DNA from: Mycobacterium sp. JS623
Lineage (GTDB): Bacteria; Actinomycetota; Actinomycetes; Mycobacteriales; Mycobacteriaceae
DNA: 64,000 nucleotides
NCBI RefSeq assembly: GCF_000328565.1
Contig: NC_019966.1
Span: 372,001 to 436,000 of the forward strand
Reading direction: 5' to 3'
The position numbers were made by a program, and so were the translations under genes. Numbering within the stretch: the first letter of the stretch is position 1; every line of letters begins with the position of its first letter. Below, piece by piece: positions 39,419 to 51,005 of this stretch. Below the pieces are notes generated by a model. The model worked only from the letters and a program-made list of their open reading frames with translations, had not been told where the DNA came from and did no database searches.

Positions 39419-42400
39419 ATGATCAGTCCGGTCAGCGAGGCGATGGGTCGCTGTGGGTCGTGCGGTAACGACCTGCGGGCCAAGGCGCGCTTCTGCGACG
39501 TATGCGGCGCACCCGTCGCGTCGTCGGCGGTGACCGAGTACAAGCAGGTGACCGTGCTGTTCGTCGACGTGGTCGGTTCGATGAAGCTGGCCGCTGTGCT
39601 GCACCCAGAGCGGCTGCGCGAAATCATGAATGAACTGTTCAACCGGGCGGCTGCGGTGGTGCAGCGGTATCAGGGCACGTTGGACAAGTTCACCGGTGAC
39701 GGGCTGATGGCGTTGTTCGGCGCGCCGGTCGCGCTGGAGGATCACGCGTTGCGGGCCTGTATCGCGGCGCTGGAGATCCAGACGGTCACGCAGGAATTCG
39801 CCGTTGACGTCTTTCGCCGCGACAACGTGCGTTTGGAGGTTCGCGCCGGGCTCAACTCCGGTCAGGTCATCGCCGGCTCGATGGGCACCGGTGTCGGCCA
39901 GTACACCGCGGTGGGGCACCCGGTAGGTATGGCACAACGGATGGAGTCGGCCGCACCGCCGAGCGGGGTGTTGTGTTCGTTGTCCACGGCACGGCTGGTC
40001 GACGGCGCCGCCCACCTCGCGCCCGTCGAAGAGGTTGCGATCAAAGGATCCGACGTGCCGGTGCCAGCGCGGCGCCTGCTCGCAGTGGGCTCGCGCCAAA
40101 TGGTGTTGGGGCGCAACGAAGGTGCGATGGTCGGTCGTGATGCAGACCTGGATCGTCTGCAGCGCATTTTCGAAAGCAACAGCGGTCATCTGGTCGGCGT
40201 GGCCGGCGCAGCGGGGCTGGGCAAGAGCCGGTTGATCGCGGAATTCAGCGCGCTGGCCGCACGCGCGGGCGCGACGACCGTCCTCGCCCGCTGCGACGCC
40301 CCGACCACCACGGTGGCATTTCGCGCTGTATCACGGCTGCTGCGGGCGATGTTCAGCCTGGACGGTTTCGATGACGCCGACGCCCGAACTCGCGTGCTGG
40401 CCCAGTGCGATGGCGCGCTGAGAGCGGATTCGGCCGACCTGCAGATCCTGTTCGACGTGATGGGCATCGCCGATGCCGACGCACCGCCGTTGCAGGTAAG
40501 CGTCGACGGTCGTCGCCGCCGACTGGTGAAGGTGATGTCGGAGGCAGTGTCGGCCCGGCCGGACCGAATTCTGTTCGTGCTGGAGGACGCGCATTGGATC
40601 GACGCGCCGAGCGACGAAGTGCTAGCCGATTTCACGACTGCGATCACTGCGACGCAATCGATGTTCGTTACCACGTATCGCCCTGAGTATCGCGGGGCAC
40701 TGAAGGAGCATGCGGACGAAACTTTCACATTGCAACCGCTGAGCGATGCGATGGCGGTGCGGCTGGTCTGCCAGCTCCTCGGCAGCGACCAGTCGGTGGC
40801 TCCTCTTGCGCAACGGATTGCCGTTGCCGCGGTGGGTAATCCGTTCTTCGTCGAGGAGATCGTGCGCGATCTGGCCGACCGCGGCGTGCTCGCTGGCAGC
40901 CGCGGCGGCTATCGACTGGTCGGCGGTGTGGATGAGATCGGTGTGCCGGCCACGGTGCAATCGGTACTCGCAGCGCGCATCGATCGTCTGCCGGCAGAGG
41001 CCAAGGCAATTGTGAACGCGGCGGCGGTGATCGGCACCCGGTTTGACATCGATACGCTGCAGGCTCTTCTTCCGAACAGGATTTCGTCGGCGTTGGCTGA
41101 CTTGGTCTCGGCCGAGCTGATCGATCAAACAGAATTCATTCCGCGACAACGGTATTGCTTCCGACATCCGCTGGTGCGCACGGTCGCCTATGAATCGCAG
41201 CTGAGCACCACGCGCGCACATGCGCATCTCAAGTTGGCCTCTGCGATTGAGACACGCGATCCCGCGGCGGGTGACGAGAATGCGGCGCTGATCGCCACAC
41301 ATCTAGAAGCGGCAGGCGAACTCGCCGACGCATACCGCTGGCGTATGCGCGCAGCGGAATGGCTTCGGCCCCGCGACATGGCGGCAGCCCGTGCCCAATG
41401 GCTAGGTGCGAGCCGCCTTGCCGACCAGTTAGGCGACGACGACACCGCCATCACGATGCGCATCGCGCCACGCACCATGCTGATCTCGACAGCATCCTAC
41501 GTCGGTATCGATGACGATGGCGATGAGCAGTATCGCGAGTTACGGGAACTGGCATCGCAAGCCGGCGACCTGAGGTCTTGGGGTATCGCGACGGCGGGAC
41601 GCATCATGTCGTTCACCTTCAATGAGACCAGAGTTCCCGAAGCTGCCGCGTTGGCGAGGGAACTCGAAGGCACGCTGCGCCAGATGGATTGGGACGCCGT
41701 ACCGGAGATCGACATCATTCTCATTGCCGTGCTCCGTGCGTACTACGCCAACTGCGACTTCGACGCGGCCCTGGCGGTGAGTGACGCGCTCCTCGCACGG
41801 CCCCAACAGGAGACGACGATCGAGTTCGCGGGGAATTTCACGTTTCGGGGAGTTATCGAGATGTGCCGCGGCGACTTCGAGATCGGCCGACGGCATTTTC
41901 GAAAAGGAATGCAGAACGCGAGGGCCCTGCCGCCGGTCAGCGCCGCGATCATCCACTCGTTCACGGGTCTCATCGTTGCCATGGGCCTTTACGAGCCTGA
42001 CGACTTGGTGGACGAGATGTTCGAGGTGCTACGGCGGGCCGAGTCATTTGGCGACATCTGCGGCATCATCGACGCGCAATTCGCATATGGCACGGTGCTA
42101 CTACGCGCGCGCGGTCCGTCGCGGGACGAGGCGATCGAAGTACTCGAACGCGCCCGCGACAGCATCGAGAAGTACAGGATACAGACCAACACGATGGCCG
42201 TCATCGGTGCTGACCTTGCGACCGAGGCCGCGCGCAATGGACGCAGCGACGAAGCGATTGATGAGCTCCGTGCTCTGTTCGGCCTTCACATGGACAGTGG
42301 CATTCGAGTCGAAATCGGCTGTGCCGGTGAGGCACTCGTCACGCTGCTCATCGACCGCGGACGCGTCGAGGACTTCGCTGACGCCCATCGAATCGTCGAC

Positions 42401-42601
42401 GAGTGGCAGGTCAGACGACCAGGGATTCCCGCCGCGGATCTGTGGTGGTTGAAGTCGCGCGCGTTGTTAGCAGAGGCCGAGGGCGACACGGATCGGTACG
42501 CCGAGTTGACCCAACAATACCTTGAGCTCTGCGAAAAGCTCGACGCCCGTGGGCTGCTGGCCGAAGCACGTCGAATGGTTGATACAGGGAGGGTGACATA
42601 A
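39419..42601 (+). CDS. Class III nucleotide cyclase with AAA ATPase and TPR-like region
   Basis: A 1060-residue signalling protein. A zinc ribbon (CGSCGNDLRAKARFCDVCGAPV type, two CxxC pairs, residues 12-32) precedes a class III cyclase domain (40-215) with metal-site FVDVVGS and DKFTGDGLMALFG. The usual VNxAxR transition-state motif reads VGMAQRM, so Asn is lost and Arg kept. Then comes an AAA/STAND ATPase (AGAAGLGKSR near 260; LFVLEDAHW Walker B near 385) and helical TPR-like repeats to the end. Unlike many mycobacterial relatives there is no LuxR DNA-binding domain. The next gene starts at the base after its stop. Confidence 0.85.
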   Translation: MISPVSEAMGRCGSCGNDLRAKARFCDVCGAPVASSAVTEYKQVTVLFVDVVGSMKLAAVLHPERLREIMNELFNRAAAVVQRYQGTLDKFTGDGLMALFGAPVALEDHALRACIAALEIQTVTQEFAVDVFRRDNVRLEVRAGLNSGQVIAGSMGTGVGQYTAVGHPVGMAQRMESAAPPSGVLCSLSTARLVDGAAHLAPVEEVAIKGSDVPVPARRLLAVGSRQMVLGRNEGAMVGRDADLDRLQRIFESNSGHLVGVAGAAGLGKSRLIAEFSALAARAGATTVLARCDAPTTTVAFRAVSRLLRAMFSLDGFDDADARTRVLAQCDGALRADSADLQILFDVMGIADADAPPLQVSVDGRRRRLVKVMSEAVSARPDRILFVLEDAHWIDAPSDEVLADFTTAITATQSMFVTTYRPEYRGALKEHADETFTLQPLSDAMAVRLVCQLLGSDQSVAPLAQRIAVAAVGNPFFVEEIVRDLADRGVLAGSRGGYRLVGGVDEIGVPATVQSVLAARIDRLPAEAKAIVNAAAVIGTRFDIDTLQALLPNRISSALADLVSAELIDQTEFIPRQRYCFRHPLVRTVAYESQLSTTRAHAHLKLASAIETRDPAAGDENAALIATHLEAAGELADAYRWRMRAAEWLRPRDMAAARAQWLGASRLADQLGDDDTAITMRIAPRTMLISTASYVGIDDDGDEQYRELRELASQAGDLRSWGIATAGRIMSFTFNETRVPEAAALARELEGTLRQMDWDAVPEIDIILIAVLRAYYANCDFDAALAVSDALLARPQQETTIEFAGNFTFRGVIEMCRGDFEIGRRHFRKGMQNARALPPVSAAIIHSFTGLIVAMGLYEPDDLVDEMFEVLRRAESFGDICGIIDAQFAYGTVLLRARGPSRDEAIEVLERARDSIEKYRIQTNTMAVIGADLATEAARNGRSDEAIDELRALFGLHMDSGIRVEIGCAGEALVTLLIDRGRVEDFADAHRIVDEWQVRRPGIPAADLWWLKSRALLAEAEGDTDRYAELTQQYLELCEKLDARGLLAEARRMVDTGRVT

Positions 42602-43834
42602 GTGGCAAAGATATTGGCGTACACATCGCCCGCGCTTGGTCACGCGCTGCCGATCAGCGCGCTGCTCTCGGAGCTTGGCCGCCGCGGCCACACAGTTCAT
42701 CTGCGCACGCTGCGTGCCGGTGTCGAGACCGGACAACGGCTCGGGTTCACAACCGACACAATCGATCCCCGGATCGAGGCGATCGAGCACGACGACTGGA
42801 AGGCGAGCAAAGCGCCCGACGGGCTGAAACGCGCTTTCGCGGTGTTCGGTCGACGCGCCCCGCTAGAAGTGGTTGATCTCACCGATGCGGTTGGGCACGT
42901 GAAGCCGGACGCGCTGCTTGTCGACGTGTTGTGCTGGGGTGCGTTGTCGGCCGCGGAAGCGGGCAGCGTTCCGTGGGCCTGTTTCTCGCCATTCACGCCC
43001 CTGCTGCGCGCAGAGGGGATGCCGCCCTTCGGGCCTGGGCTGAAACCGATGTCGAACGTCCTCGGACGCGTTCGTGACAACGTACTCCGGGCCATGATGC
43101 GTGGCACAGTCAACAGCGGATTGCCTGCTCTCAATGCGGTTCGCGAAGATCTGGGACTGCAGCGGGTCGCCTCGATGGACGAGTTTTGGCGTCGCGCACC
43201 GCTGATGTTGGTCGCGAGCGGCAGGCCGTTCGAATATCCACATGCCGACTATGGCGACGCCGTCCAGATGGTCGGCCCATGCGCACTTGATCCAGGAGAC
43301 GCTGTTCCACATTGGCTGATGTCCATCGACCGGCCGATCGTCCTCGTGACGACCTCGTCGGAGAAACAGGGTGATGACAACCTGGTGCAGACGGCGTTGG
43401 CAGCATTAGCGGATGAACCGGTACACGTGGTCGCGACCGTTCCCGCCGGAGACCCGGACGAGGTGCCGATGACCTCCAATGCCACTGTCTGCCGACTCGT
43501 CCCGCATGGCCCGGTGCTCGATCGTGCGGTGTGCGCGGTGACGCACGGCGGGATGGGAGCAACTCAAAAGGCCTTGGCCCGTGGGGTTCCGGTGTGCGTC
43601 GTACCATTTGGGCGCGATCAGTTCGAGGTTGCGCGACGCGTCGAGGTAGCCCGGTGCGGCACCCGGCTGCCGGCGAAAAAACTGTCGGCAGAACGTCTCC
43701 GGGCAAAGGTGCGGGAGGCGATGACAATGTCCGACGGCGCGAGACGCGTTGCTGAGGGCTTCGCGGCCACCGGTGGCGTAGCGCGCGGCGCAGATCTCTT
43801 CGAACAGCGCGTGCTGGGACTCCGGGTCAGCTGA
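42602..43834 (+). CDS. Glycosyltransferase family 1 (UGT/MGT-like)
   Basis: A 410-residue GT-B glycosyltransferase. The N-terminal AYTSPALGHALPISALLSEL acceptor-side motif with His near residue 14 and the C-terminal nucleotide-sugar motif VTHGGMGATQKALARGVPV followed by PFGRDQFEVARRVE (310-345) match the macrolide/flavonoid-type GT1 family. Such enzymes move a sugar from an NDP-sugar to a small hydrophobic acceptor such as a lipid or antibiotic; the acceptor here is unknown. GTG start directly after the cyclase stop, so the two are one operon. Rhamnosyl transfer to GPL is possible but the gene is far from mps. Confidence 0.85.
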   Translation: MAKILAYTSPALGHALPISALLSELGRRGHTVHLRTLRAGVETGQRLGFTTDTIDPRIEAIEHDDWKASKAPDGLKRAFAVFGRRAPLEVVDLTDAVGHVKPDALLVDVLCWGALSAAEAGSVPWACFSPFTPLLRAEGMPPFGPGLKPMSNVLGRVRDNVLRAMMRGTVNSGLPALNAVREDLGLQRVASMDEFWRRAPLMLVASGRPFEYPHADYGDAVQMVGPCALDPGDAVPHWLMSIDRPIVLVTTSSEKQGDDNLVQTALAALADEPVHVVATVPAGDPDEVPMTSNATVCRLVPHGPVLDRAVCAVTHGGMGATQKALARGVPVCVVPFGRDQFEVARRVEVARCGTRLPAKKLSAERLRAKVREAMTMSDGARRVAEGFAATGGVARGADLFEQRVLGLRVS

Positions 43835-43909
43835 GCGCTGAGCAGATGCTCGGCCAAGACGCAGCCGAACTAGACTTAACTCCATTTGGCGAGCGTCACA
43901 ACCCCAGAG

Positions 43910-43928
43910 GGTGTATCACTGGTACACC
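43910..43928. promoter_or_regulatory. Inverted repeat GGTGTA-N7-TACACC
   Basis: Six-base arms, 28 bases before the ATG of the small membrane protein gene. The layout is like a GntR- or TetR-type operator. No regulator gene is adjacent. Confidence 0.4.
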
Positions 43929-43955
43929 GTCGTTCGGTCTATCGAGGTGGGTCAG

Positions 43956-44207
43956 ATGGCACGCGTTGATTTGTTTGCGAAGATTCCGTTGATCGGAATG
44001 ACCCTGGTGTTCCTGGCGATGTTCATTGTCGCCGTGACCGCGTATCTGCATGCCGGTTGGTACTCGATAATCGGCTACGCGATCGCGGCCGTCGTCGCAG
44101 TGTGCGGCTTCGTCATGACATTTCGTGATGTCAGCGATACGCCAGGCCCCCCGGAGCACTGGGATCCCCGTGGCAACCCCATCGATCCGTCGTCACCCCA
44201 AAACTGA
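43956..44207 (+). CDS. Small two-span membrane protein
   Basis: An 83-residue protein with two hydrophobic spans (about residues 9-29 and 35-54), a short arm and a Pro-rich polar tail with PPEHWDPRGNPIDP. I recognise no family. ATG 43956 has GAGGTGG upstream. It ends 19 bp before the permease gene on the same strand, so it may be a small partner of that transporter, which is inference. Confidence 0.65.
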   Translation: MARVDLFAKIPLIGMTLVFLAMFIVAVTAYLHAGWYSIIGYAIAAVVAVCGFVMTFRDVSDTPGPPEHWDPRGNPIDPSSPQN

Positions 44208-44226
44208 CTAGCGCGAGGACTGGCTC

Positions 44227-45738
44227 ATGACCACCGAACCCCAGCAGTCTGTGTACGACAACTCCGCGCTGACGGCGGAGGACGAGGGCTACCACAAGGG
44301 CCTCAAACCCCGGCAGTTGCAGATGATCGCAATCGGCGGAGCCATCGGCACCGGACTGTTCCTCGGCGCCGGCGGACGACTACACAACGCCGGCCCCGGC
44401 TTGTTCTTGAGCTACGCGTTCTGCGGCATCTTTGTCTTCCTGATCCTGCGGGCGCTGGGCGAACTCGTGCTGCATCGGCCGTCATCCGGGTCCTTCGTGT
44501 CGTATGCGCGCGAATTCCTCGGCGAGAAGGCGGCGTTCGTCGCCGGTTGGATGTACTGGTTGAACTGGGCATTCACGGCCATTGTCGATTCGACGGCAAT
44601 CGCCACCTACTTCCATTACTGGAAGGCGTTAGCGGGCGTGCCGCAGTGGCTGATCGCACTGCTTGCGCTGGCAGCTGTGGTGAGCATCAACCTCATTTCG
44701 GTCACCCTGTTCGGGGAGCTCGAGTTTTGGGCTGCGGCTATCAAAGTCCTTGCGCTGCTGACCTTTCTGGTCGCGGGCACCATTTTTCTTGCCGGCCGGT
44801 ACCACATTCAAGGGCAGTCCACCGGTTTCAGCGTGATCGCGCACAACGGCGGGATCTTCCCGCAAGGCATGTTCCCCCTGGTCATTGTCATGTCCGGCGT
44901 CGTGTTTGCTTATGCCGCAGTAGAACTCGTCGGAACAGCGGCCGGTGAGACCGCCCATCCGCACAAGATCATGCCGCGTGCGATCAACTCGGTGATCGCC
45001 CGTATCGCAGTGTTCTACGTCGGTTCACTGTTCCTGCTGGCGCTTCTTCTCCCGTACAACACCTACAAGGCCGGGGAGAGCCCGTTCGTCACGTTCTTTT
45101 CCAGGATCGGGGTCGAGGGCGCGGGCACGGTCATGAACATCGTCGTGCTGACCGCCGCGTTCTCCAGCCTCAACGCCGGGTTGTACTCGACCGGCCGAAT
45201 CCTGCGGTCGATGGCGATGAACGGCAGCGCACCGAAATTTACTGCAGTGATGTCCAGTCGCGGCGTGCCATACGGCGGCATCTTCCTGACCGCGGCCGTC
45301 GGGTTGTTCGGCGTCATCCTCAACTTTCTGGTGCCCGGCCAGGCGTTCGAAATCGTGCTCAACATCGCGGCGCTCGGCATCATCGCGTCCTGGGGCACCA
45401 TCGTCATCTGTCAAATTCAGCTCTACCGCTGGTCGAAGCGCGGCATCCTCGAGCGGCCGTCATTCCGCTTGTGGGGCACGCCGTACACCGGCTATGCCAC
45501 GCTGGCGTTCCTGGTCGGCGTCGTCGTGCTGATGGCGTTTGACCCGCCGATCGGCACCTGGACCGTCGCCACCCTGGTGATCATCATTCCGGCACTCATC
45601 ATCGGGTGGTACGCGGTCCGCGGACGGGTGATGGAGGTCGCTCGGGAACGACAGGGCTTCACCGGCCAGTTCCCGGTCGTCGCCAACCGCCCGCTGCCAC
45701 GCGACAAGGATGACAAAGACAAGGACAAGGACAAGTGA
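44227..45738 (+). CDS. ansP2: Amino-acid permease, APC family (AnsP2-like)
   Basis: A 503-residue permease with 12 membrane spans. [20 protein letters not shown] and the following LGAGGRL form the helix-1 amino-acid site of the APC/AAT group; [16 protein letters not shown] in helix 6 is also typical. The end is a lysine/aspartate tail ([11 protein letters not shown]). Mycobacterial orthologs in this place (Rv0346c, AnsP2) import asparagine or aspartate by proton symport; the substrate is inferred from that. Note the gene is on the plus strand here, unlike Rv0346c. Confidence 0.88.
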   Translation: MTTEPQQSVYDNSALTAEDEGYHKGLKPRQLQMIAIGGAIGTGLFLGAGGRLHNAGPGLFLSYAFCGIFVFLILRALGELVLHRPSSGSFVSYAREFLGEKAAFVAGWMYWLNWAFTAIVDSTAIATYFHYWKALAGVPQWLIALLALAAVVSINLISVTLFGELEFWAAAIKVLALLTFLVAGTIFLAGRYHIQGQSTGFSVIAHNGGIFPQGMFPLVIVMSGVVFAYAAVELVGTAAGETAHPHKIMPRAINSVIARIAVFYVGSLFLLALLLPYNTYKAGESPFVTFFSRIGVEGAGTVMNIVVLTAAFSSLNAGLYSTGRILRSMAMNGSAPKFTAVMSSRGVPYGGIFLTAAVGLFGVILNFLVPGQAFEIVLNIAALGIIASWGTIVICQIQLYRWSKRGILERPSFRLWGTPYTGYATLAFLVGVVVLMAFDPPIGTWTVATLVIIIPALIIGWYAVRGRVMEVARERQGFTGQFPVVANRPLPRDKDDKDKDKDK

Positions 45739-45844
45739 CCTAACCAGTCACTTCGAGCCAACCGCGGAACAGTGGCTTCAGCGCCACTCGACGAGACCGA
45801 GCTCGATCAGCCGGGTGGCTGTCGTCGGCGTGTCGGTCCCCCCG

Positions 45845-45870
45845 GGAACAATTTCCGCCGGCCCGCCGTT
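45845..45870 (+). promoter_or_regulatory. SigH-like promoter of the dnaK operon
   Basis: GGAAC (45845-45849) and CGTT (45867-45870) with a 17-base spacer fit the mycobacterial SigH/SigE consensus. The start of transcription would fall just before the first HspR box. Confidence 0.6.
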
Positions 45871-45883
45871 GACCACTTCGACA

Positions 45884-45904
45884 GTTGAGTGATATCGACT
45901 CAAG
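45884..45904 (+). promoter_or_regulatory. HspR box (HAIR) 1 of dnaK
   Basis: GTTGAGT-N7-ACTCAAG differs at one base from the HAIR consensus CTTGAGT-N7-ACTCAAG. HspR bound with DnaK represses from such sites. A TTGACA at 45911-45916 lies just downstream and may be the -35 of a second promoter. Confidence 0.8.
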
Positions 45905-45938
45905 TCTGGATTGACACGGTAGGGTCGATCGGAGCAGT

Positions 45939-45959
45939 CTTGAGTGCGGTGCACTCAGA
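45939..45959 (+). promoter_or_regulatory. HspR box (HAIR) 2 of dnaK
   Basis: CTTGAGT-N7-ACTCAGA keeps the full left arm and five bases of the right. Centre-to-centre distance to HAIR 1 is 55 bases. It is 31 bases before the dnaK ATG. Confidence 0.65.
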
Positions 45960-45990
45960 CCCCTAGCAGGACTAATCAGGAGGCAAAACC

Positions 45991-47846
<1,856 letters not shown>

Positions 47847-47850
<4 letters not shown>

Positions 47851-48500
47851 GCCAAAACGATTCGCACGAGCCGGTGACCGTCACCGACAAACGGCGTATC
47901 GATCCCGAGACTGGCGAAATCCGTGAATCGGCGACCGGGCCGGCCCCTAGTGGGCCGGCCCCGGGAGCCGCCGCGGCTGGAGCCGCGCAAACGGAATCCG
48001 AGGGATCGGCGTCCGAAGAAGTCACCGAGCTGAAATCCACCCTGCAGCGCGTGAAGGCGGAGTACGACAACTACCGCAAGCGCGCACTGCGCGACCAGCA
48101 GTTGGCCGCCGAGCGGACCAAGGTCGCCGTTGTGACCCAACTGCTTCCGGTGCTCGATGACCTCGATCGCGCCCGCAGCCACGGTGACCTGGAGTCCGGG
48201 CCGCTGAAGTCCGTGGCCGACAAGCTGGCGACTGTCCTTGAAGGGCTTGGTCTTTCGGGATTCGGCGACGAAGGCGACGCGTTCGACCCGGCGCTGCATG
48301 AGGCCGTTCAGCACGAGGGCGAGGGAACGCATCCCATCGTCGGTTCGGTGATGCGGCGCGGCTACCGGGTGGGCGAGCAGGTCGTGCGCCACGCCCTCGT
48401 CGGCGTGGTCGACACGGTCCCGGACGTCGAGGAAGTCACCGGCAATGAAGACACGCCCGATAACGGCGACGAGCCGGCTGACCAGGCCGCAGAATCGTAA
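47847..48500 (+). CDS. grpE: Nucleotide exchange factor GrpE
   Basis: A 217-residue GrpE: disordered N-terminal 50 residues, a long coiled coil ([19 protein letters not shown], near 60-85) and the C-terminal beta wing with [15 protein letters not shown] and [20 protein letters not shown]. It releases ADP from DnaK. GTG start overlaps the dnaK stop by 4 bases. An acidic tail ([17 protein letters not shown]) ends the protein. Confidence 0.97.
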
Positions 48501-48542
48501 GAACGACTACTACCAAGAGAACAGGTAAGGAGGTGACGCGGT

Positions 48543-49709
48543 ATGGCCCAACGAGAATGGGTCGAGAAGGACTTCTACAAGGAGCTCGGCGTCTCCTCTG
48601 AGGCCAGCGCCGACGAGATCAAGCGGGCCTATCGGAAGTTGGCCCGCGATCTTCATCCCGACACCAACTCCGACCCGAGCGCCGCAGAGCGGTTCAAGGC
48701 GGTGTCCGAGGCGCACAGCGTGCTGTCGGATCCGGCCAAGCGCAAGGAGTACGACGAGACCCGACGCCTGTTCGCGGGTGGCGGATTCGGCCGGGGCCGG
48801 TTCTCCGGCGGCAACTTCGGCGGATTCGGCGGCGACGGCACGGAGTTCAACCTGAACGACTTGTTCGATGCGGCCGGGCAAACCGGCGGGGCGAACATCG
48901 GTGACCTGTTCGGGGGACTGTTTGGCCGTGGCGCTCAGCCGCGTCCCAGCCGCCCCCGGCGCGGCAACGATCTGGAGACCGAAACCGAGCTGTCGTTCAT
49001 GGAGGCCACCAAGGGTGTGGCGATGCCGTTGCGGCTCACCAGCCCGGCGCCGTGCACGAATTGCCATGGCAGCGGGGCACGTCCGGGCACCAGCCCGAAA
49101 GTGTGCCCGAACTGCAACGGGTCCGGTGTCGTCAGTCGCAATCAGGGCGCGTTCGGGTTCTCCGAGCCATGCACCGAATGCCGGGGCAGCGGCTCGATCA
49201 TCGAGCACCCGTGCACCGAATGTCAGGGCACCGGGGTGACCACCCGCACCCGAACCATCAATGTGCGGATCCCGCCTGGCGTCGAGGATGGCCAACGGAT
49301 CCGGTTGGCGGGCCAGGGCGAGGCCGGTCTGCGAGGAGCACCGTCTGGTGACCTGTACGTGACTGTTCATGTCAGGCCGGACAAGGTGTTTGGCCGTGAC
49401 GGCGACGACCTCACGGTCTCCGTTCCTGTCGCATTCCACGAGTTGGCGCTGGGCACAACGCTTTCGGTGCCGACGCTGGAGGGCAAGGTCGGTGTCCGGG
49501 TGCCCAAGGGCACCTCTGACGGCCGGATCCTGCGGGTGCGTGGCCGCGGCGTACCGAAACGCTCTGGGGGCCACGGCGACCTGCTCGTCACCGTCAAGGT
49601 CGCAGTGCCGCCGAACTTGGAAGGTGAAGCGGCCGAGGCCCTGGAGGCTTACGCGAAAGCGGAGCGCGCCAGCGGTTTTGACCCGCGGGCCGGTTGGGCA
49701 GGTGCGTAG
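48543..49709 (+). CDS. dnaJ1: Co-chaperone DnaJ (DnaJ1)
   Basis: A 388-residue type I DnaJ. The J domain (residues 8-75) has the HPD motif in ARDLHPDTNS. Then a Gly/Phe-rich linker (80-145), a zinc domain with four CxxCxGxG-type units (CTNCHGSGA, CPNCNGSGV, CTECRGSGS, CTECQGTGV, 170-235) and the C-terminal substrate domain. It stimulates DnaK ATPase. The MAQREWVEKDFYKELGV opening marks the DnaJ1 group of the dnaK operon. It follows grpE by 42 bp with AAGGAGG before the start. Confidence 0.98.
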   Translation: MAQREWVEKDFYKELGVSSEASADEIKRAYRKLARDLHPDTNSDPSAAERFKAVSEAHSVLSDPAKRKEYDETRRLFAGGGFGRGRFSGGNFGGFGGDGTEFNLNDLFDAAGQTGGANIGDLFGGLFGRGAQPRPSRPRRGNDLETETELSFMEATKGVAMPLRLTSPAPCTNCHGSGARPGTSPKVCPNCNGSGVVSRNQGAFGFSEPCTECRGSGSIIEHPCTECQGTGVTTRTRTINVRIPPGVEDGQRIRLAGQGEAGLRGAPSGDLYVTVHVRPDKVFGRDGDDLTVSVPVAFHELALGTTLSVPTLEGKVGVRVPKGTSDGRILRVRGRGVPKRSGGHGDLLVTVKVAVPPNLEGEAAEALEAYAKAERASGFDPRAGWAGA

Positions 49710-50089
49710 TGGCAAAGAAGGACGACGCCCGCACGTTTCTGATTTCGGTGGCCGCCGAGCTGGCCGGCATGCATGCGCAGACGTTGCGCACGTACGACCG
49801 GCTCGGCCTGGTCAGCCCCCAGCGCAGCTCGGGCGGCGGGCGCCGCTACTCGCAGCATGATGTTGACCTGCTGCGCGAGGTACAGCGGCTGTCGCAGGAC
49901 GAGGGTGTGAACCTGGCCGGCATCAAGCGCATCATCGAGCTGACCAATCAGGTCGAGGCGCTGCAGTCTCGGCTGCGCGAAATGGCAGACGAGTTGGAGC
50001 AATTGCGCGCGCGCCAGCGTCGCGATGTTGCGGTGGTGCCGAAGAGTACGGCGGTCGTCGTCTGGCAGCCACGCAAGGGCAGCCGCTAG
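49709..50089 (+). CDS. hspR: Heat-shock repressor HspR
   Basis: A 126-residue MerR-family repressor. The winged helix-turn-helix spans LISVAAELAGMHAQTLRTYD, RLGLVSPQRSSGGGRRYS (residues 12-50), followed by a coiled-coil dimer helix (80-110). HspR binds HAIR sites with DnaK as co-repressor and shuts off dnaK and clpB. The start GTG overlaps the dnaJ stop. Its target boxes are seen upstream of dnaK (two) and clpB (one). The 3' end overlaps the convergent epimerase gene by 4 bp. Confidence 0.97.
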   Translation: MAKKDDARTFLISVAAELAGMHAQTLRTYDRLGLVSPQRSSGGGRRYSQHDVDLLREVQRLSQDEGVNLAGIKRIIELTNQVEALQSRLREMADELEQLRARQRRDVAVVPKSTAVVVWQPRKGSR

Positions 50090-51003
50090 CTCACCCTGAT
50101 TGAGAACACCGCGGTGTCCGGCACACCCGGCCGCGCAGTTCGGTAACCGCCGCGCCGCAGCGCATCGGTTGGCGCGGTCATCGGCTCGAAGCACATGACG
50201 GTCTCGCTCGCGGGCGCGAACACCTGCGCCGCCGGATAACCCCGCTCGAAGCACACCTCGAGCCGACGGCCGCCTCCCGAAACTGCGAATACCGCTCCCT
50301 CGGCGACCTGATCGAATCCGTCGTCAAACAGCTTGTCGCCCAATGGTTCTGAGTCGGCCGTGCTTTCCGCCGTCGCGCCGTTCGGGATGCCGGTGTCGTC
50401 GAGCATCATGTGACGCATCGTCGGCATTTCAATCTGCCACTCCGACCGTGGCACGTCGGGCAGTTGCAAATACGGGTGATAGCCATACGCCACCGGCACC
50501 GCCCTGTCGGCCGTCGGCGTCACCGTCGTGCTGACCGTCAGCGTCCTCTCAGACAGTTCAACGGTCATCTCGAGCAGATGCGGAAATGGGAAGCTCGCCA
50601 GCAGTTCGGCGTGCGCCCCGAAATCCAACTCGGCCGTGAGCTTCTGCTCGGCGACCTCCCGTGTGCGCCATCCGGGGTAACCGGCCAGCAGACCGTGAAT
50701 TGGCAGGCCGTTGTTGTCGGTGTGCACGCCGTATGCGTCCGGCGCCAGCGTGACAACCGAGCCATCGACGGCATATGTCCTGGCGCTCAACCGATTTGCC
50801 CACGGATACAACAGCGGGATTCCCATCGTCTTGCCTGCAGACAGGTAGGCGTCCAGCCCGCGCCGCTGGCCAAGCAGTTCGGTGCCGGCATCCGACAGCG
50901 ACGTAGCGATCATGCCCGCGCCGGGCACGTAAACCGCAGACAGGCCGGACGAGTCGCGAAGCGTGACGGTCTCGAGCTCGGGCACGATTGCCGATCCTGC
51001 CAC
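50086..51003 (-). CDS. Aldose 1-epimerase family protein
   Basis: A 305-residue galactose-mutarotase-fold protein. Typical parts are GKTMGIPLLYPWANRLSA (near 58), NGLPIHGLLAGYPGW with the His (near 100), VPVAYGYHPYLQLP with the second His (near 172) and the C-terminal Glu region FEPMTAPTDAL (near 272). Such enzymes interconvert sugar anomers or hexose-6-phosphates; the sugar is not known. It starts 2 bp after the stop of the globin-reductase gene, so it is the last gene of a three-gene operon. Confidence 0.87.
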   Translation of the reverse strand: MAGSAIVPELETVTLRDSSGLSAVYVPGAGMIATSLSDAGTELLGQRRGLDAYLSAGKTMGIPLLYPWANRLSARTYAVDGSVVTLAPDAYGVHTDNNGLPIHGLLAGYPGWRTREVAEQKLTAELDFGAHAELLASFPFPHLLEMTVELSERTLTVSTTVTPTADRAVPVAYGYHPYLQLPDVPRSEWQIEMPTMRHMMLDDTGIPNGATAESTADSEPLGDKLFDDGFDQVAEGAVFAVSGGGRRLEVCFERGYPAAQVFAPASETVMCFEPMTAPTDALRRGGYRTARPGVPDTAVFSIRVS

Positions 51004-51005
51004 GC

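Noticed and set aside
45739..45900. Possible short minus-strand peptide ending LIELGLVEWR between the permease and dnaK
   Set aside because: About 30 residues from a GTG without a ribosome site, overlapping the SigH-like promoter. Not supportable as a gene.
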